NCBI GenBank assembly: GCA_018268955.1
Contig: JAFDVO010000017.1
Location: forward strand, 111,890-175,889
Direction of reading: 5' to 3'
Source of the DNA: Acidobacteriota bacterium
GTDB taxonomy: Bacteria > Acidobacteriota > Vicinamibacteria > Vicinamibacterales > CAVVIG01
Length of the DNA stretch: 64,000 nucleotides
Shown here: positions 26,681 through 35,202 of the stretch, one piece after another
Layout: every line of letters begins with the position of its first letter
Numbering within the stretch: the first letter of the stretch is position 1
Made by a program: the position numbers and the translations under genes
Notes under the pieces: generated by a model
What the model saw: only the letters and a program-made list of their open reading frames with translations
Told to the model about the DNA's origin: nothing
The model's database searches: none

Positions 26681-27574
26681 TTACTTGACTGCGACCTTGA
26701 CCATCGAGGTGGTCCAGCAGCAGCCGGTCGCACCGCCACCCTTCTCGGAGTAGTCGGTCAGCAGCACGTGCAGGATGTAGTCGCCAGCCTTGTCGAAGGT
26801 GACCGTGCCTGAGGTCTTGCCGGCGAACGGCTCCATCGGCTTGCCGCCCTTGGTGGCCTTGAATTCGTGCAGGCCGTCGACCTTGATGTTGCCCGGGCCG
26901 CGGTACTTGGTGATTTCCGCTTCCACCACCGGCGGCGTGCGCGTCATCGGCGCGTTCGTGCCGCTCGTGTAGAGCGCGTCGTCCTCCGCCCAGAGCTCCA
27001 GCGGCATCGGGGTGTTCACCGTGGCCGTCTTCGAGATGGCCGTCGCCACCGAGGCAATCGGATTCTGGATGGCCGGACCGGATTCAGTGAACTTCAGAAT
27101 CGGCGGCACGTTGTACTTGCCGTTCGGCGCTTCTTCCGACGACTTGTTCGGCGTGATGTTGAAGTCGGGGCTCATGATCATGCCGACGCGCGACGTGACG
27201 CCGTTGATCGTGAGGGTCCACCAGAGGCGCTCGGACGCGCCGAAGGTCTTCGGAACGGTGATCGTGAACATGCCGAAGTTCCGGTTCGGCATGAAGTGCG
27301 TCGGCTGGCCACGGTCCGGATCGCCCGGCTCGAACTTGTTGTTCGGGCCGATCGGGATGTCGACCTCCTGGCTCCAGTTGCGGTTGTAGTAGCCGATCAG
27401 GAACACGTGCGAACCATCGGGATTGTCGTACCAGCCGTCGTAAGCCGGCGTCACGCTGGCGCCGAATCCCAGCTTGGGGCTGCTCGGAAGGAGCTGGCCC
27501 TGGGCCGAGACCAATGCACCGCCGGCCGCGAGCGCGGCAACCGTCGCTAGGCGCAGAATCATCCGTGAGTTCAT
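26681..27574 (-). CDS. Secreted protein of unknown function, copy 1 of duplicated cassette (B)
   Basis: A 297-residue paralogue of the protein encoded at 23775-24698, with the same signal peptide type, the same GYYNRNW, PNRNFGMF and RTPPVVEAEITKYRGPGN-type blocks, and the C-terminal GGGATGCCWTT. It ends ten residues earlier than its paralogue. The adjacent CysCys-Trp motif near the C-terminus is the most distinctive conserved element and could bind metal or form a disulfide. Its own terminator and the terminator upstream of it suggest that it can be transcribed separately from the cytochrome gene. Function unknown. Confidence 0.75.
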   Translation of the reverse strand: MNSRMILRLATVAALAAGGALVSAQGQLLPSSPKLGFGASVTPAYDGWYDNPDGSHVFLIGYYNRNWSQEVDIPIGPNNKFEPGDPDRGQPTHFMPNRNFGMFTITVPKTFGASERLWWTLTINGVTSRVGMIMSPDFNITPNKSSEEAPNGKYNVPPILKFTESGPAIQNPIASVATAISKTATVNTPMPLELWAEDDALYTSGTNAPMTRTPPVVEAEITKYRGPGNIKVDGLHEFKATKGGKPMEPFAGKTSGTVTFDKAGDYILHVLLTDYSEKGGGATGCCWTTSMVKVAVK

Positions 27575-27680
27575 GCTGACTCTCTACCGAAGAAGATGCT
27601 GGGATCGTTATACATCGCCGCCACACCGACGACGAAAGCGGGGACGATTGTAACCGAGGTCAACACATAGCAAAGGCATA

Positions 27681-27720
27681 AAAACGACAAAAGGGGAGCG
27701 GGGCTGTTGCCCCGCTCCCC
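27681..27720 (-). terminator. Rho-independent terminator after A
   Basis: A perfect 12-base stem (GGGGAGCGGGGC / GCCCCGCTCCCC, 27693-27720) with a four-base TGTT loop is followed on the minus strand by TTTTGTCGTTTTT. It lies 30 bases beyond the stop of the minus-strand gene ending at 27750. Confidence 0.9.
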
Positions 27721-27749
27721 TTCGTCGGTCGAGCTCGGCGACGGTCGCC

Positions 27750-29168
27750 TTACTGCTGTTGCTGCTGCGTGTTCGCCTGGGGCTTCACGCCGTTGGTGAC
27801 GCCCTCGCCAAACTTGGCGACGCGCTCCTTGTACTCCTCGTCAGTGAGGTAGACGACGTTCATCCAGGCGTGCGCCATCTCGTCGACGGTGCGGTCGCCG
27901 TAGCCCACCCACTGATCCGGGTCAGGGTTCGACTTGTTCGCCTTCGTGTTGTCGTAGTAGGCGCTGACGTGGATGATCGTGCCCTTCGGGAACACCGGGG
28001 CGGCGTCGTCCGCGTAGATGTAGTTCGTCATCCAGTTGAAGTTGAAGTCCTTCACGTAGCTGACCACCTGCGTGCGGCCATCCGGGAAGATCGCCTCGAC
28101 CTGCATCGCCTTCCCGCGCAGGTGGAAGTGCGGCTGGAAGTTCGTGATGATCGTGTTCTCGCGGAGGACCGTGAAGCCCTCGGTCGCCGCCACCGAGTTC
28201 GGCGGGATGTCGAGGGCGGCCGTGCCGTTCTTCAGGCCGGTGAACGCCACGAGGTAGCTGCGCTTCTTGGGTTCCTGGCCTTTCGGGTAGAGCCACAGGC
28301 CGATCTCCGACCCACCGGTGATCGCCTCACCAGCCGCGTGAATGTGCTGGTCCCAGGAGATCTTCTCTCCCGGCATGATCATCTTGCCGGTCCCTTCGAG
28401 GTACCGGTCGTAGCCCTTGCCGATCGCCCACTCCATCAGCTGCGGACGACGGTTGACGAGGTCAGCTGCGGCCTGCGCTGCCGAGCCGGAGACGGAGACC
28501 TGGCGGCCGCCGATGCCGGTGTTCACCGCGGCGGCGTTCTCCGGGCTGAGGATGTGGTAGGCGATCGAGTGGTGCAGGATCTTGCGGGACTGGAGGTTGG
28601 TCGGCCGGATTTCGACCATCCGGACCCAGCGCGGCTCGGTCACCGGGATGTCGCTGACCGGGCGCCACCACTGGTCCTGCGAGACGGCCGGCATGGTGTA
28701 TTCCGGCGCCTTGATGACGAGGTCCGGCGGGCCGTAGCCATCACGCTCGCCCATCCAGAAGAGGTCCTTGGCAACCGGCTTCGCCTTGAAGTCGGCCGGG
28801 TTGCCCTCGAGGGCGCCGCCGTCGACCCAGGCCACGATGGTCGCGACCTGCTCGTCGGTGAGCGACATGTCGTTCTTGAACTTGGTCACGCCGACGCTGC
28901 GGTCGATGTGCCACGGCGGCATCTGCCGCGACTCGACGCGCTGCTTGATGGAGCGCGCCCACGGGCGGGCATCCTGATAGGTGACCAGCGACATCGGGCC
29001 GATCGAGCCCGGCTCGTGGCACGACTGGCACTTGGCCTGAAGGATGGGGGACACGTCCTTGGTGAACGTGACCTGCTTGGCCTGCTGTGCGAACGCAGCG
29101 CCGGGCAGGGTGAGGAACGCGCCGACCGCGAGCGCCGTTCCCAGGTGGAGCTTCGAACCAGGCATCAT
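27750..29168 (-). CDS. Cytochrome c fused to copper type II monooxygenase-like domain, copy 1 (A)
   Basis: A 472-residue (or 471 from the second ATG) secreted paralogue of the protein encoded at 24810-26225. It keeps the CQSCH haem site, QMPPW, ILHHSIAYH, WDQHIHAAG, FQPHFHLRGK and RTVDEMAHAW motifs, so both copies have every expected haem and copper ligand. Differences cluster in the signal peptide and in surface segments such as residues 145-165. The C-terminal Gln5 is conserved too. Such proteins are easily labelled only as cytochrome c because the haem domain is the strongest match. Cellular location is periplasmic by signal peptide. Confidence 0.8.
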   Translation of the reverse strand: MMPGSKLHLGTALAVGAFLTLPGAAFAQQAKQVTFTKDVSPILQAKCQSCHEPGSIGPMSLVTYQDARPWARSIKQRVESRQMPPWHIDRSVGVTKFKNDMSLTDEQVATIVAWVDGGALEGNPADFKAKPVAKDLFWMGERDGYGPPDLVIKAPEYTMPAVSQDQWWRPVSDIPVTEPRWVRMVEIRPTNLQSRKILHHSIAYHILSPENAAAVNTGIGGRQVSVSGSAAQAAADLVNRRPQLMEWAIGKGYDRYLEGTGKMIMPGEKISWDQHIHAAGEAITGGSEIGLWLYPKGQEPKKRSYLVAFTGLKNGTAALDIPPNSVAATEGFTVLRENTIITNFQPHFHLRGKAMQVEAIFPDGRTQVVSYVKDFNFNWMTNYIYADDAAPVFPKGTIIHVSAYYDNTKANKSNPDPDQWVGYGDRTVDEMAHAWMNVVYLTDEEYKERVAKFGEGVTNGVKPQANTQQQQQ

Positions 29169-29655
29169 GGGCTCCCTCTCTACTCTCCGAACATTCCGTG
29201 ACTCATGACTGCCGCCAGGAACCTCCTGGCGCCAGACGGTTTCAGCGGCATCGCTGGGCCGCTGAGAATCCGTCCATTACCGGATTATCGTCGGTTCCCG
29301 TCGATAACTGCGGGGGATTTTCCCCTCTACTGGTGATTATTCCGGCCATCCGCCAGTGGAGCAATATCGAGAATGGGATAGAGCGTGTGGCTGCGACGCC
29401 TGAGGTTGTGTGTTCGCGTGGTACAATCGCCGGTCGGTACTGTCCCGGAATTTTCACCCGATACATCTGAACAGCGACAGCCCGCCAGGCGGGCAGGTCA
29501 CATAGGTCCAGCCCCGTTGCCGGAAGCCCGTTCGGGCTCGAGCGCGACGCGGCGATTGCGCAGGCGCTCCCATGACACCACGAGCCGTGAGCGTGCATCG
29601 AACGGCCTCGGCGTGCGCGCCGCGTGTGAAGCAGGGAAGGTAGGATTGTAGGGGT
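29169..29655. promoter_or_regulatory. Divergent intergenic region upstream of cassette A and sucA
   Basis: About 490 bases between divergent genes, with lower G+C than its surroundings. Visible elements: an inverted repeat GGGGATTTTCCCC at 29312-29324; GATAAT on the minus strand near 29285, a possible -10 for gene A; and a plus-strand TGGTACAAT (29419-29427) resembling an extended -10 for sucA. No -35 box is well placed for either, so the promoters are tentative. No gene is supported here. Confidence 0.35.
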
Positions 29656-32472
29656 ATGACGAACTGGCAGGGGATTACCGGAATCAACCGTGCCTACGTG
29701 CTCGAGTTGTACGACCGGTACCTGAAGGACCCGAACGCGGTCGATGCCGAAACCCGTGCACTCTTCGCGACCTGGACGCCGCCCGTTGAGGACAGCGAGG
29801 CCGCTCCCGTCGGTGCCCTGGGCAACGGCGCGCTCCTGAAGGCGGTCAAGGCGGTCAACCTCGCGCAGTCGATCCGGCGGTACGGCCACCTCGCCGCCCG
29901 GCTGGATCCGCTGGGTACGCGGCCTCCCGGCGACCCCTCACTCGAGCTGGCGACCCACGGTCTGACCGAAGACGACCTCCGGGCACTGCCGCCCACGCTC
30001 TATGCCTCGCCGCTCGCCGAGGGCGCTGCGCACATGCTGGACGTGGTGAATCGGTTCCGCGCGGTCTACTGTTCCACCTCGGGCCATGACTACGCGCACG
30101 TATTCAACCCGGACGAGCGTGCCTGGCTGCGCGCCGCCGTCGAGCAGGGACGGTATCGTCCTCCCTCCGACCCGATCGATCCGGTCGCCATCCTCGATCG
30201 CCTCTCGCAGGTCGAAGCGTTCGAGCGGTTCCTCCACCGCGCGTTCCAGGCCAAGACCCGCTTCTCGATCGAGGGGCTGGACATGGCGGTCCCGATTCTC
30301 GACGAGATCATCGGCGACGCGGCCGAGGCGGGCGCCAGCTCGATGTTCATCGGCATGGCCCACCGAGGCCGGCTCAACATCATGGCGCACGTGCTGAACA
30401 AGCCGTACGCGCAGATCCTCGCCGAGTTCAAGGACCCGCTCAACAAGAACAACTTCCGCGAGGACATGTCGTGGACCGGCGACGTGAAGTACCACGCCGG
30501 CGCCCACCGTGCGATCAAGAACGGCCGCGAGATGCAGATGGTGGTCTACATGCCACCGAACCCAAGCCATCTCGAAGCCGTTGATCCGGTGGTGGTCGGC
30601 ATGGCCAGGGCCGCCGGCACGGCGGTCGATACGGCCGGTCCGGCCAGCTTCGACCCGACCCGCTCGATCCCGGTCCTCATCCACGGCGATGCCGCCTTCC
30701 CCGGCCAGGGCATCGTCGCCGAGACGCTCAATCTCGGACGGCTTGCCGGTTACACCACCGGCGGCACCATCCACATCATCGTCAACAACCAGCTCGGATT
30801 CACGGCGGTGTCGCCTGAGTCGTTCAGCACCTCTTACGCGAGCGACCTGGCGCAGGGCTTCCGGATTCCGGTGCTGCACGTCAACGCGGACGATCCTGAA
30901 GCGTGCGTCGAGGCGGCCCGCCTGGCGATTGCGTATCGCAACACGTTCCACCGCGACTTCGTGATCGACCTGGTCGGCTATCGGCGGCACGGGCACAACG
31001 AGGGTGACGAGCCGGCGTTCACGCAGCCGCTGATGTACCAGAAGATTGCCGCGCACCCGACGGTGCGCGAGATCTTCGCGACGCGGCTCATCGAGCGTGG
31101 CCTGGTCACGGCCGAACAGGCAGCGGCGATGACGCAGCGGTACATGACCGCGCTGCAGGGCGCGCTGGATGCCCTGAAGCCGGAAGTGGACTTCGTGGAG
31201 CCGATCCCCCCGACACCGCCCAGCGGTGCCGCGGGCAAGGTGAAGACGTCCGTGTCGCTCGAGCAGCTGGAGCAGCTCAACGCCGATCTGCTCAGGCTCC
31301 CCGACGGGTTCACGGTGCACAAGAAGCTGGTGCGCGGGCGCGAGAAGCGGGCGCAGGTGTTTGCGCAGCCGTCGGAACGCACCGTCGACTGGGCCACCGC
31401 CGAGGAGCTCGCGTACGCAACGATCCTCGCCGAGGGCACGAGCATCCGGCTGACTGGCGAGGACGTCGAGCGCGGCACCTTCAGCCATCGCCACGCCGTG
31501 CTGCACGACCCGAACACCGGGGCGCTGTACACGCCGCTTCAGTCCATCCCGCAGGCCCGCGCGGCGTTCGAGATTCACAACTCGCCGCTCACGGAACTGG
31601 CGACGATCGGATACGAGTTCGGCTACAGCGTGCAGGAGCCGTCGCGTCTCGTGCTGTGGGAAGCGCAGTACGGCGACTTCATCAACGGCGCGCAGATGAT
31701 CCTCGACGAGTTCGTGCTCTCGGCTCGCAGCAAGTGGGGCCAGCGGCCATCGCTCGTCCTGCTCCTCCCGCACGCGCACGAGGGCGCGGGGCCGGAGCAC
31801 TCCAGTGCCCGTCCCGAGCGCTTCCTGCAACTGGCGGCCGATATCAACGTCCGCATTGCGAATTGCACGACCGCGGCGCAGTACTTCCACCTGCTGCGTC
31901 GACAGGCGGCGCTCCTGCTCGTCGACCCGCTCCCGCTGGTCATCCTCACGCCGAAGAGCCTGCTGCGCCACCCGCTCGTGTCGTCCGCGCCGATCGAACT
32001 CGCCGAGGGCAAGTTCCAGAAGCTGATCGACGATGCCGAGGCGAAGGCGCGGGCATCGGAGGTGCGCCGGATCCTGCTCTGCACGGGCAAGATCGCCGTC
32101 GACCTGTTCACCAGCGAGAAGCGTGCGGCGGCGTCCCACGTGGCGATCTGCCGGGTCGAGCAGCTCTACCCGATCGCCGAGGCCGACCTGAAGGCCATGC
32201 TCGATGGCTACGGCAAGGCCGAGGAGATCGTCTGGATTCAGGAAGAGCCGGAGAACATGGGCTACTGGGATTTCGCCCGGCCGTACCTCGAACGTGCGGC
32301 GTCGGGCCGGCCAGTGCGGCTGATTGCCCGGCCGCGCAGCGCAAGCCCGGCCGAGGGATCGTCCGCGCGGCATGCGCATCACCAGCAGCTGCTGCTCGAT
32401 GCGGCGCTGTCGCCCATGTCGAAGAAGGGCCAGGGGCGCGCGAAGCCGCAGGCGGAGAAGGTAGCGGGCTAG
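29656..32472 (+). CDS. sucA: 2-oxoglutarate dehydrogenase E1 component
   Basis: A 938-residue thiamine diphosphate enzyme that decarboxylates 2-oxoglutarate in the TCA cycle. Recognisable blocks are the N-terminal LELYDRYLKDPNAVD segment that binds E2, HRGRLNIMAHVLNKP, the ThDP/Mg region GDAAFPGQGIVAETLNL with IHIIVNNQLGF, RRHGHNEGDEPAFTQP, and the C-terminal transketolase domain with FSHRHAVLHD and PHAHEGAGPEHSSARPERFL. Length matches bacterial SucA. It is followed after 128 bases by sucB. lpd, sucC and sucD are not in the window. Confidence 0.97.
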   Translation: MTNWQGITGINRAYVLELYDRYLKDPNAVDAETRALFATWTPPVEDSEAAPVGALGNGALLKAVKAVNLAQSIRRYGHLAARLDPLGTRPPGDPSLELATHGLTEDDLRALPPTLYASPLAEGAAHMLDVVNRFRAVYCSTSGHDYAHVFNPDERAWLRAAVEQGRYRPPSDPIDPVAILDRLSQVEAFERFLHRAFQAKTRFSIEGLDMAVPILDEIIGDAAEAGASSMFIGMAHRGRLNIMAHVLNKPYAQILAEFKDPLNKNNFREDMSWTGDVKYHAGAHRAIKNGREMQMVVYMPPNPSHLEAVDPVVVGMARAAGTAVDTAGPASFDPTRSIPVLIHGDAAFPGQGIVAETLNLGRLAGYTTGGTIHIIVNNQLGFTAVSPESFSTSYASDLAQGFRIPVLHVNADDPEACVEAARLAIAYRNTFHRDFVIDLVGYRRHGHNEGDEPAFTQPLMYQKIAAHPTVREIFATRLIERGLVTAEQAAAMTQRYMTALQGALDALKPEVDFVEPIPPTPPSGAAGKVKTSVSLEQLEQLNADLLRLPDGFTVHKKLVRGREKRAQVFAQPSERTVDWATAEELAYATILAEGTSIRLTGEDVERGTFSHRHAVLHDPNTGALYTPLQSIPQARAAFEIHNSPLTELATIGYEFGYSVQEPSRLVLWEAQYGDFINGAQMILDEFVLSARSKWGQRPSLVLLLPHAHEGAGPEHSSARPERFLQLAADINVRIANCTTAAQYFHLLRRQAALLLVDPLPLVILTPKSLLRHPLVSSAPIELAEGKFQKLIDDAEAKARASEVRRILLCTGKIAVDLFTSEKRAAASHVAICRVEQLYPIAEADLKAMLDGYGKAEEIVWIQEEPENMGYWDFARPYLERAASGRPVRLIARPRSASPAEGSSARHAHHQQLLLDAALSPMSKKGQGRAKPQAEKVAG

Positions 32473-32475
32473 AGG

Positions 32476-32575
32476 AATTGAGACGTTAGACGTAAGACTT
32501 TCGAAGTGGACCCGGCGATGCGCCGGAATGTTTCTTACGTCTCACGTCTAACTTCTAACTTTTGACGGTTACCGC
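32476..32575. repeat. Inverted stuttered repeat between sucA and sucB
   Basis: GTTAGACGTAAGAC on the left is mirrored by TCTTACGTCTCACGTCTAAC and further CTAACTT words on the right, around the palindrome CCGGCGATGCGCCGG. The whole can fold into one long imperfect hairpin in the sucA-sucB transcript. The same construction with different words recurs at 33840, 44530 and 50110. Confidence 0.7.
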
Positions 32576-32600
32576 AAAGCGGGGCCGACATAGAGACCAA

Positions 32601-33833
32601 ATGGCTGCAAATATCGTTGTGCCCGAGGTGGGAGAGTCGATCGTCGAGGCGCGGGTCGCCCGGTGGATCCGCAAGGTGGGCGACGTGGTCGCGCTTGGCG
32701 ACCCGCTCGTGGAGCTCGAGACCGACAAGGTGAACCTGGAAGTCCCGTCGCCGGTGGCCGGCGTGCTGGCCCGCATCGATCACCAGGACGGCGCCGACGT
32801 GAAGATCGGCGAGGTGCTGGGCGTCGTCGACGAAGCGGCCGCGGGGAGCACACCTGCGGCGCAGCCAGCCGCTGCGGCCGCGCCATCCGCACCCGCTGCC
32901 TCCGCCCCTGCGGCGGACGCGGACAAGACCCGTGCGACACCGACGGCGAAGAAGGCGGCCGAACAGCACGACGTGAACCTCGCGGCGGTGAAGGGGACCG
33001 GCGTCGCAGGCCGCGTCATGAAGAGCGACGTGGAGCAGGCCGCGAAGGGAAGCGCTGCCCAGGCGCCGGCTCCAGCCGCGAAGGCTCCTTCGGCTCCCGC
33101 CGTGCGTCCGCCGGCCCCGCGCGTCGCCTCTGGTGAGCGCACCGAGGAGCGCAGCCGCATGTCGAAGCGCCGCGCCACCATCGCGCGTCGCCTCGTGGAG
33201 GCGCAGAGCACGGCCGCCATGCTGACCACCTTCAACGAGGTGGACATGTCGGCGGTGATGGCGCTGCGCGAGCGGCGCAAGCAGGCGTTCAAGGAGCGCC
33301 ACGGCGTCAACCTCGGGCTCTCGTCCTTCTTCGTGAAGGCGGCGATCGGCGCGCTCAAGGACATCCCGCGTGTGAACGCGGAGATTCAGGGCGACGAGAT
33401 CGTGCTGAAGCACTACTACGACATCGGCGTGGCGGTCGGCGCCGCCGAGGGGCTGGTGGTGCCGGTGCTGCGCGATGCCGACCGGCTGTCGTTCGCAGAG
33501 ATCGAGCAGCAGGTGCGCTACTTCGCGAAGGCCGCGGAGGAGGGCTCGCTCTCATTGGCGGACCTGAAGGGCGGCACGTTCACCATCACGAACGGCGGCG
33601 TATTCGGGTCGCTGCTCAGCACGCCGATCCTCAACCCGCCGCAGGTCGGCATCCTTGGGCTGCACGCCATCAAGGATCGCCCGGTCGCGGTCGGCGGGCA
33701 GGTCGTCATCCGCCCGATGATGTACATCGCGCTGACCTACGACCACCGCATCATCGACGGCTCCGAGGCCGTACGGTTCCTCGTGAAGATCAAGGAGCTG
33801 ATCGAGGACCCGGGCGCACTGCTGATCGACTGA
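32601..33833 (+). CDS. sucB: Dihydrolipoamide succinyltransferase (2-oxoglutarate dehydrogenase E2)
   Basis: A 410-residue protein from the ATG at 32601, whose product starts directly with the lipoyl domain ([13 protein letters not shown]). The lipoylated Lys is in [11 protein letters not shown] (about residue 44). An Ala/Pro-rich linker follows, then the peripheral subunit-binding domain ([18 protein letters not shown]), a second Ala/Pro linker and the catalytic domain with [14 protein letters not shown] and the active-site His in TYDHRIIDG. It transfers succinyl groups from E1 to CoA. Some related bacteria use hybrid E2 proteins for more than one complex; the TKVNLEV-type lipoyl site and the neighbour sucA favour the 2-oxoglutarate complex. 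Confidence 0.95.
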   Translation: MAANIVVPEVGESIVEARVARWIRKVGDVVALGDPLVELETDKVNLEVPSPVAGVLARIDHQDGADVKIGEVLGVVDEAAAGSTPAAQPAAAAAPSAPAASAPAADADKTRATPTAKKAAEQHDVNLAAVKGTGVAGRVMKSDVEQAAKGSAAQAPAPAAKAPSAPAVRPPAPRVASGERTEERSRMSKRRATIARRLVEAQSTAAMLTTFNEVDMSAVMALRERRKQAFKERHGVNLGLSSFFVKAAIGALKDIPRVNAEIQGDEIVLKHYYDIGVAVGAAEGLVVPVLRDADRLSFAEIEQQVRYFAKAAEEGSLSLADLKGGTFTITNGGVFGSLLSTPILNPPQVGILGLHAIKDRPVAVGGQVVIRPMMYIALTYDHRIIDGSEAVRFLVKIKELIEDPGALLID

Positions 33834-33837
33834 CGCG

Positions 33838-33905
33838 CGTTGAACGCAGAACTCAGAGTTCGGAACTCAGACGTTCGCTTCTGACGTCTGAATTCTGGGT
33901 TCTCA
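33838..33905. repeat. Inverted stuttered repeat after sucB
   Basis: CAGAACTCAGAGTTCGGAACT is answered by GACGTCTGAATTCTGGGTTCT, giving a long imperfect hairpin in the gap between convergent genes. It could help transcription termination in both directions, but has no T-tract. Confidence 0.65.
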
Positions 33906-33910
33906 CCTCC

Positions 33911-35089
33911 TCACGGCGCAGCGGACGGTGCCCCCAGCCCGGTGTAGACGAACTTCTGCACCCGCTTGCCCTCGTACGTCTCCCCGACGAACAGGTCGCC
34001 TTTCGCGTTGCGCGCCATCACGTGCGCGCCGTAGAACTGGCCGGCCATGTGCCCGTGGCCCCCGAACGTGCTCACCACCTGCAGCGTCTGCCGATCGAGC
34101 ACGTAGATCAGCTGATTCGTCCCGTCGTTCACGAAGAGGAACGTCTGCTGCGGATCCGTTGAGAACGCCACGTCCCATACGGAGCCGCTCCCGAAGGTCT
34201 CCTTCGCAATGAACTGCTCGCGGACGAACGTGCCGTCCTTGCGGAAGACCTGCAGTCGATCGTTGGTGCGGTCGCAGACGTAGACGAGCCCGTCCTTCGC
34301 AATGCGGACGGCGTGCACGATCCGGAACTGCGGCGCTGGCGGACCGTTGGGGTCGTACTGGCTGGGACGCACCTCGTTCTGCACCGCGCCGCTGAACGGC
34401 CCCGGCAGCTTCTCCCCCTGCCTCGTGAACCACCCATCGTCCGGTCGGTTGCCGTACGCGCCCCAGTGCCGCTTGTAGGCGCCGGTGGTCGCGTCGAAGA
34501 CGATGACGCGGTGGTTGACGTAGCCGTCGGCCACATAGAGTTCGTTCGCGGCCGCATCCAGCTCGATGTTCGCAGCGGCGCCCAGGTTCTCGATGTCGTT
34601 GCTGCCGCGCCCCTTGCCCTGATGGCCGATCTGCATCAGGAACTGTCCCTGCCGCGTGAACTTCAGGATCTGCGCGTCCTTGTCGCCGCCCGCGCCGAGC
34701 CACACGTTGTCCTTGTCGTCGACGAGAATGCCGTGCTCGAGCTGCGGCCACTCGTAGCCCTCACCGGGCCCACCCCACGACGACACGAGGTTGCCGTCCG
34801 TGTCGAACTCGAGCACTGGCGGCGCAGCCTTCCAGATCGATCGTGTTTCGTTCGGCTGCAGCGTGGATGGCCGATGGGTCACCCACACGTGATCCCTGGC
34901 GTCGACGGTGATGCCAGCGACCGCCCCGAGAATCCAGTGGTTGGGCAGCGGCCGCGGCCAGAACGGGTCCACCTTGAAGGTGGGCACCTTCCGCTGTGGG
35001 GGACGCACCTGGGCCACCAGCGTCACCGCAGCACACCCGGCGGCTGCGATCAGGACGACCAGGACGGAACGGGCAGACCGAATGAACAC
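33911..35089 (-). CDS. Secreted NHL-repeat propeller, PAL-like
   Basis: A 392-residue protein with an N-terminal signal or anchor segment (SVLVVLIAAAGCAAVTLVAQ) and six NHL-type blades. The blades LYVADGYVNHRVIVFD, IVHAVRIAKDGLVYVCDRTN and FYGAHVMARNAKGDLFVGET line up with peptidyl-alpha-hydroxyglycine alpha-amidating lyase (PAL). Three His residues (in LEHGILVDD, IVHAV and GAHVM) match the PAL zinc ligands, and the Tyr in DGYVNHR matches its catalytic Tyr. The Met near the third His of PAL is not kept. PAL-like chemistry is therefore possible but unproven; many bacterial NHL proteins are only binding platforms. Start codon is GTG. Confidence 0.75.
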   Translation of the reverse strand: MFIRSARSVLVVLIAAAGCAAVTLVAQVRPPQRKVPTFKVDPFWPRPLPNHWILGAVAGITVDARDHVWVTHRPSTLQPNETRSIWKAAPPVLEFDTDGNLVSSWGGPGEGYEWPQLEHGILVDDKDNVWLGAGGDKDAQILKFTRQGQFLMQIGHQGKGRGSNDIENLGAAANIELDAAANELYVADGYVNHRVIVFDATTGAYKRHWGAYGNRPDDGWFTRQGEKLPGPFSGAVQNEVRPSQYDPNGPPAPQFRIVHAVRIAKDGLVYVCDRTNDRLQVFRKDGTFVREQFIAKETFGSGSVWDVAFSTDPQQTFLFVNDGTNQLIYVLDRQTLQVVSTFGGHGHMAGQFYGAHVMARNAKGDLFVGETYEGKRVQKFVYTGLGAPSAAP

Positions 35090-35107
35090 GCGCAGGGCCT
35101 CCAGGCA

Positions 35108-35202
35108 CTTGCTGATGGTTAATCCGTCATTGCCAATTGCTCATGGCGCTGATGGCCAGTTGCTGAATGCTAACGGCAATTGCGCATTGTCGAGTGCAGA
35201 TC
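35108..35202. repeat. Stuttered repeat with CAATTGC words
   Basis: Words of the type GCCAATTGCTCATGGC, GCCAGTTGCTGAATGC and GGCAATTGCGCATTG follow one another in the short gap between the NHL gene start and the end of the DUF72 gene. Several words are self-complementary. Confidence 0.6.

Noticed and set aside
29312-29324. GGGGATTTTCCCC as a specific operator
   Set aside because: It is a clean palindrome in the right place, but no known bacterial operator of this form could be assigned.
29938-32382. Minus-strand open frame of 814 codons
   Set aside because: Antisense to sucA, with shadow-frame composition and no recognisable domain.
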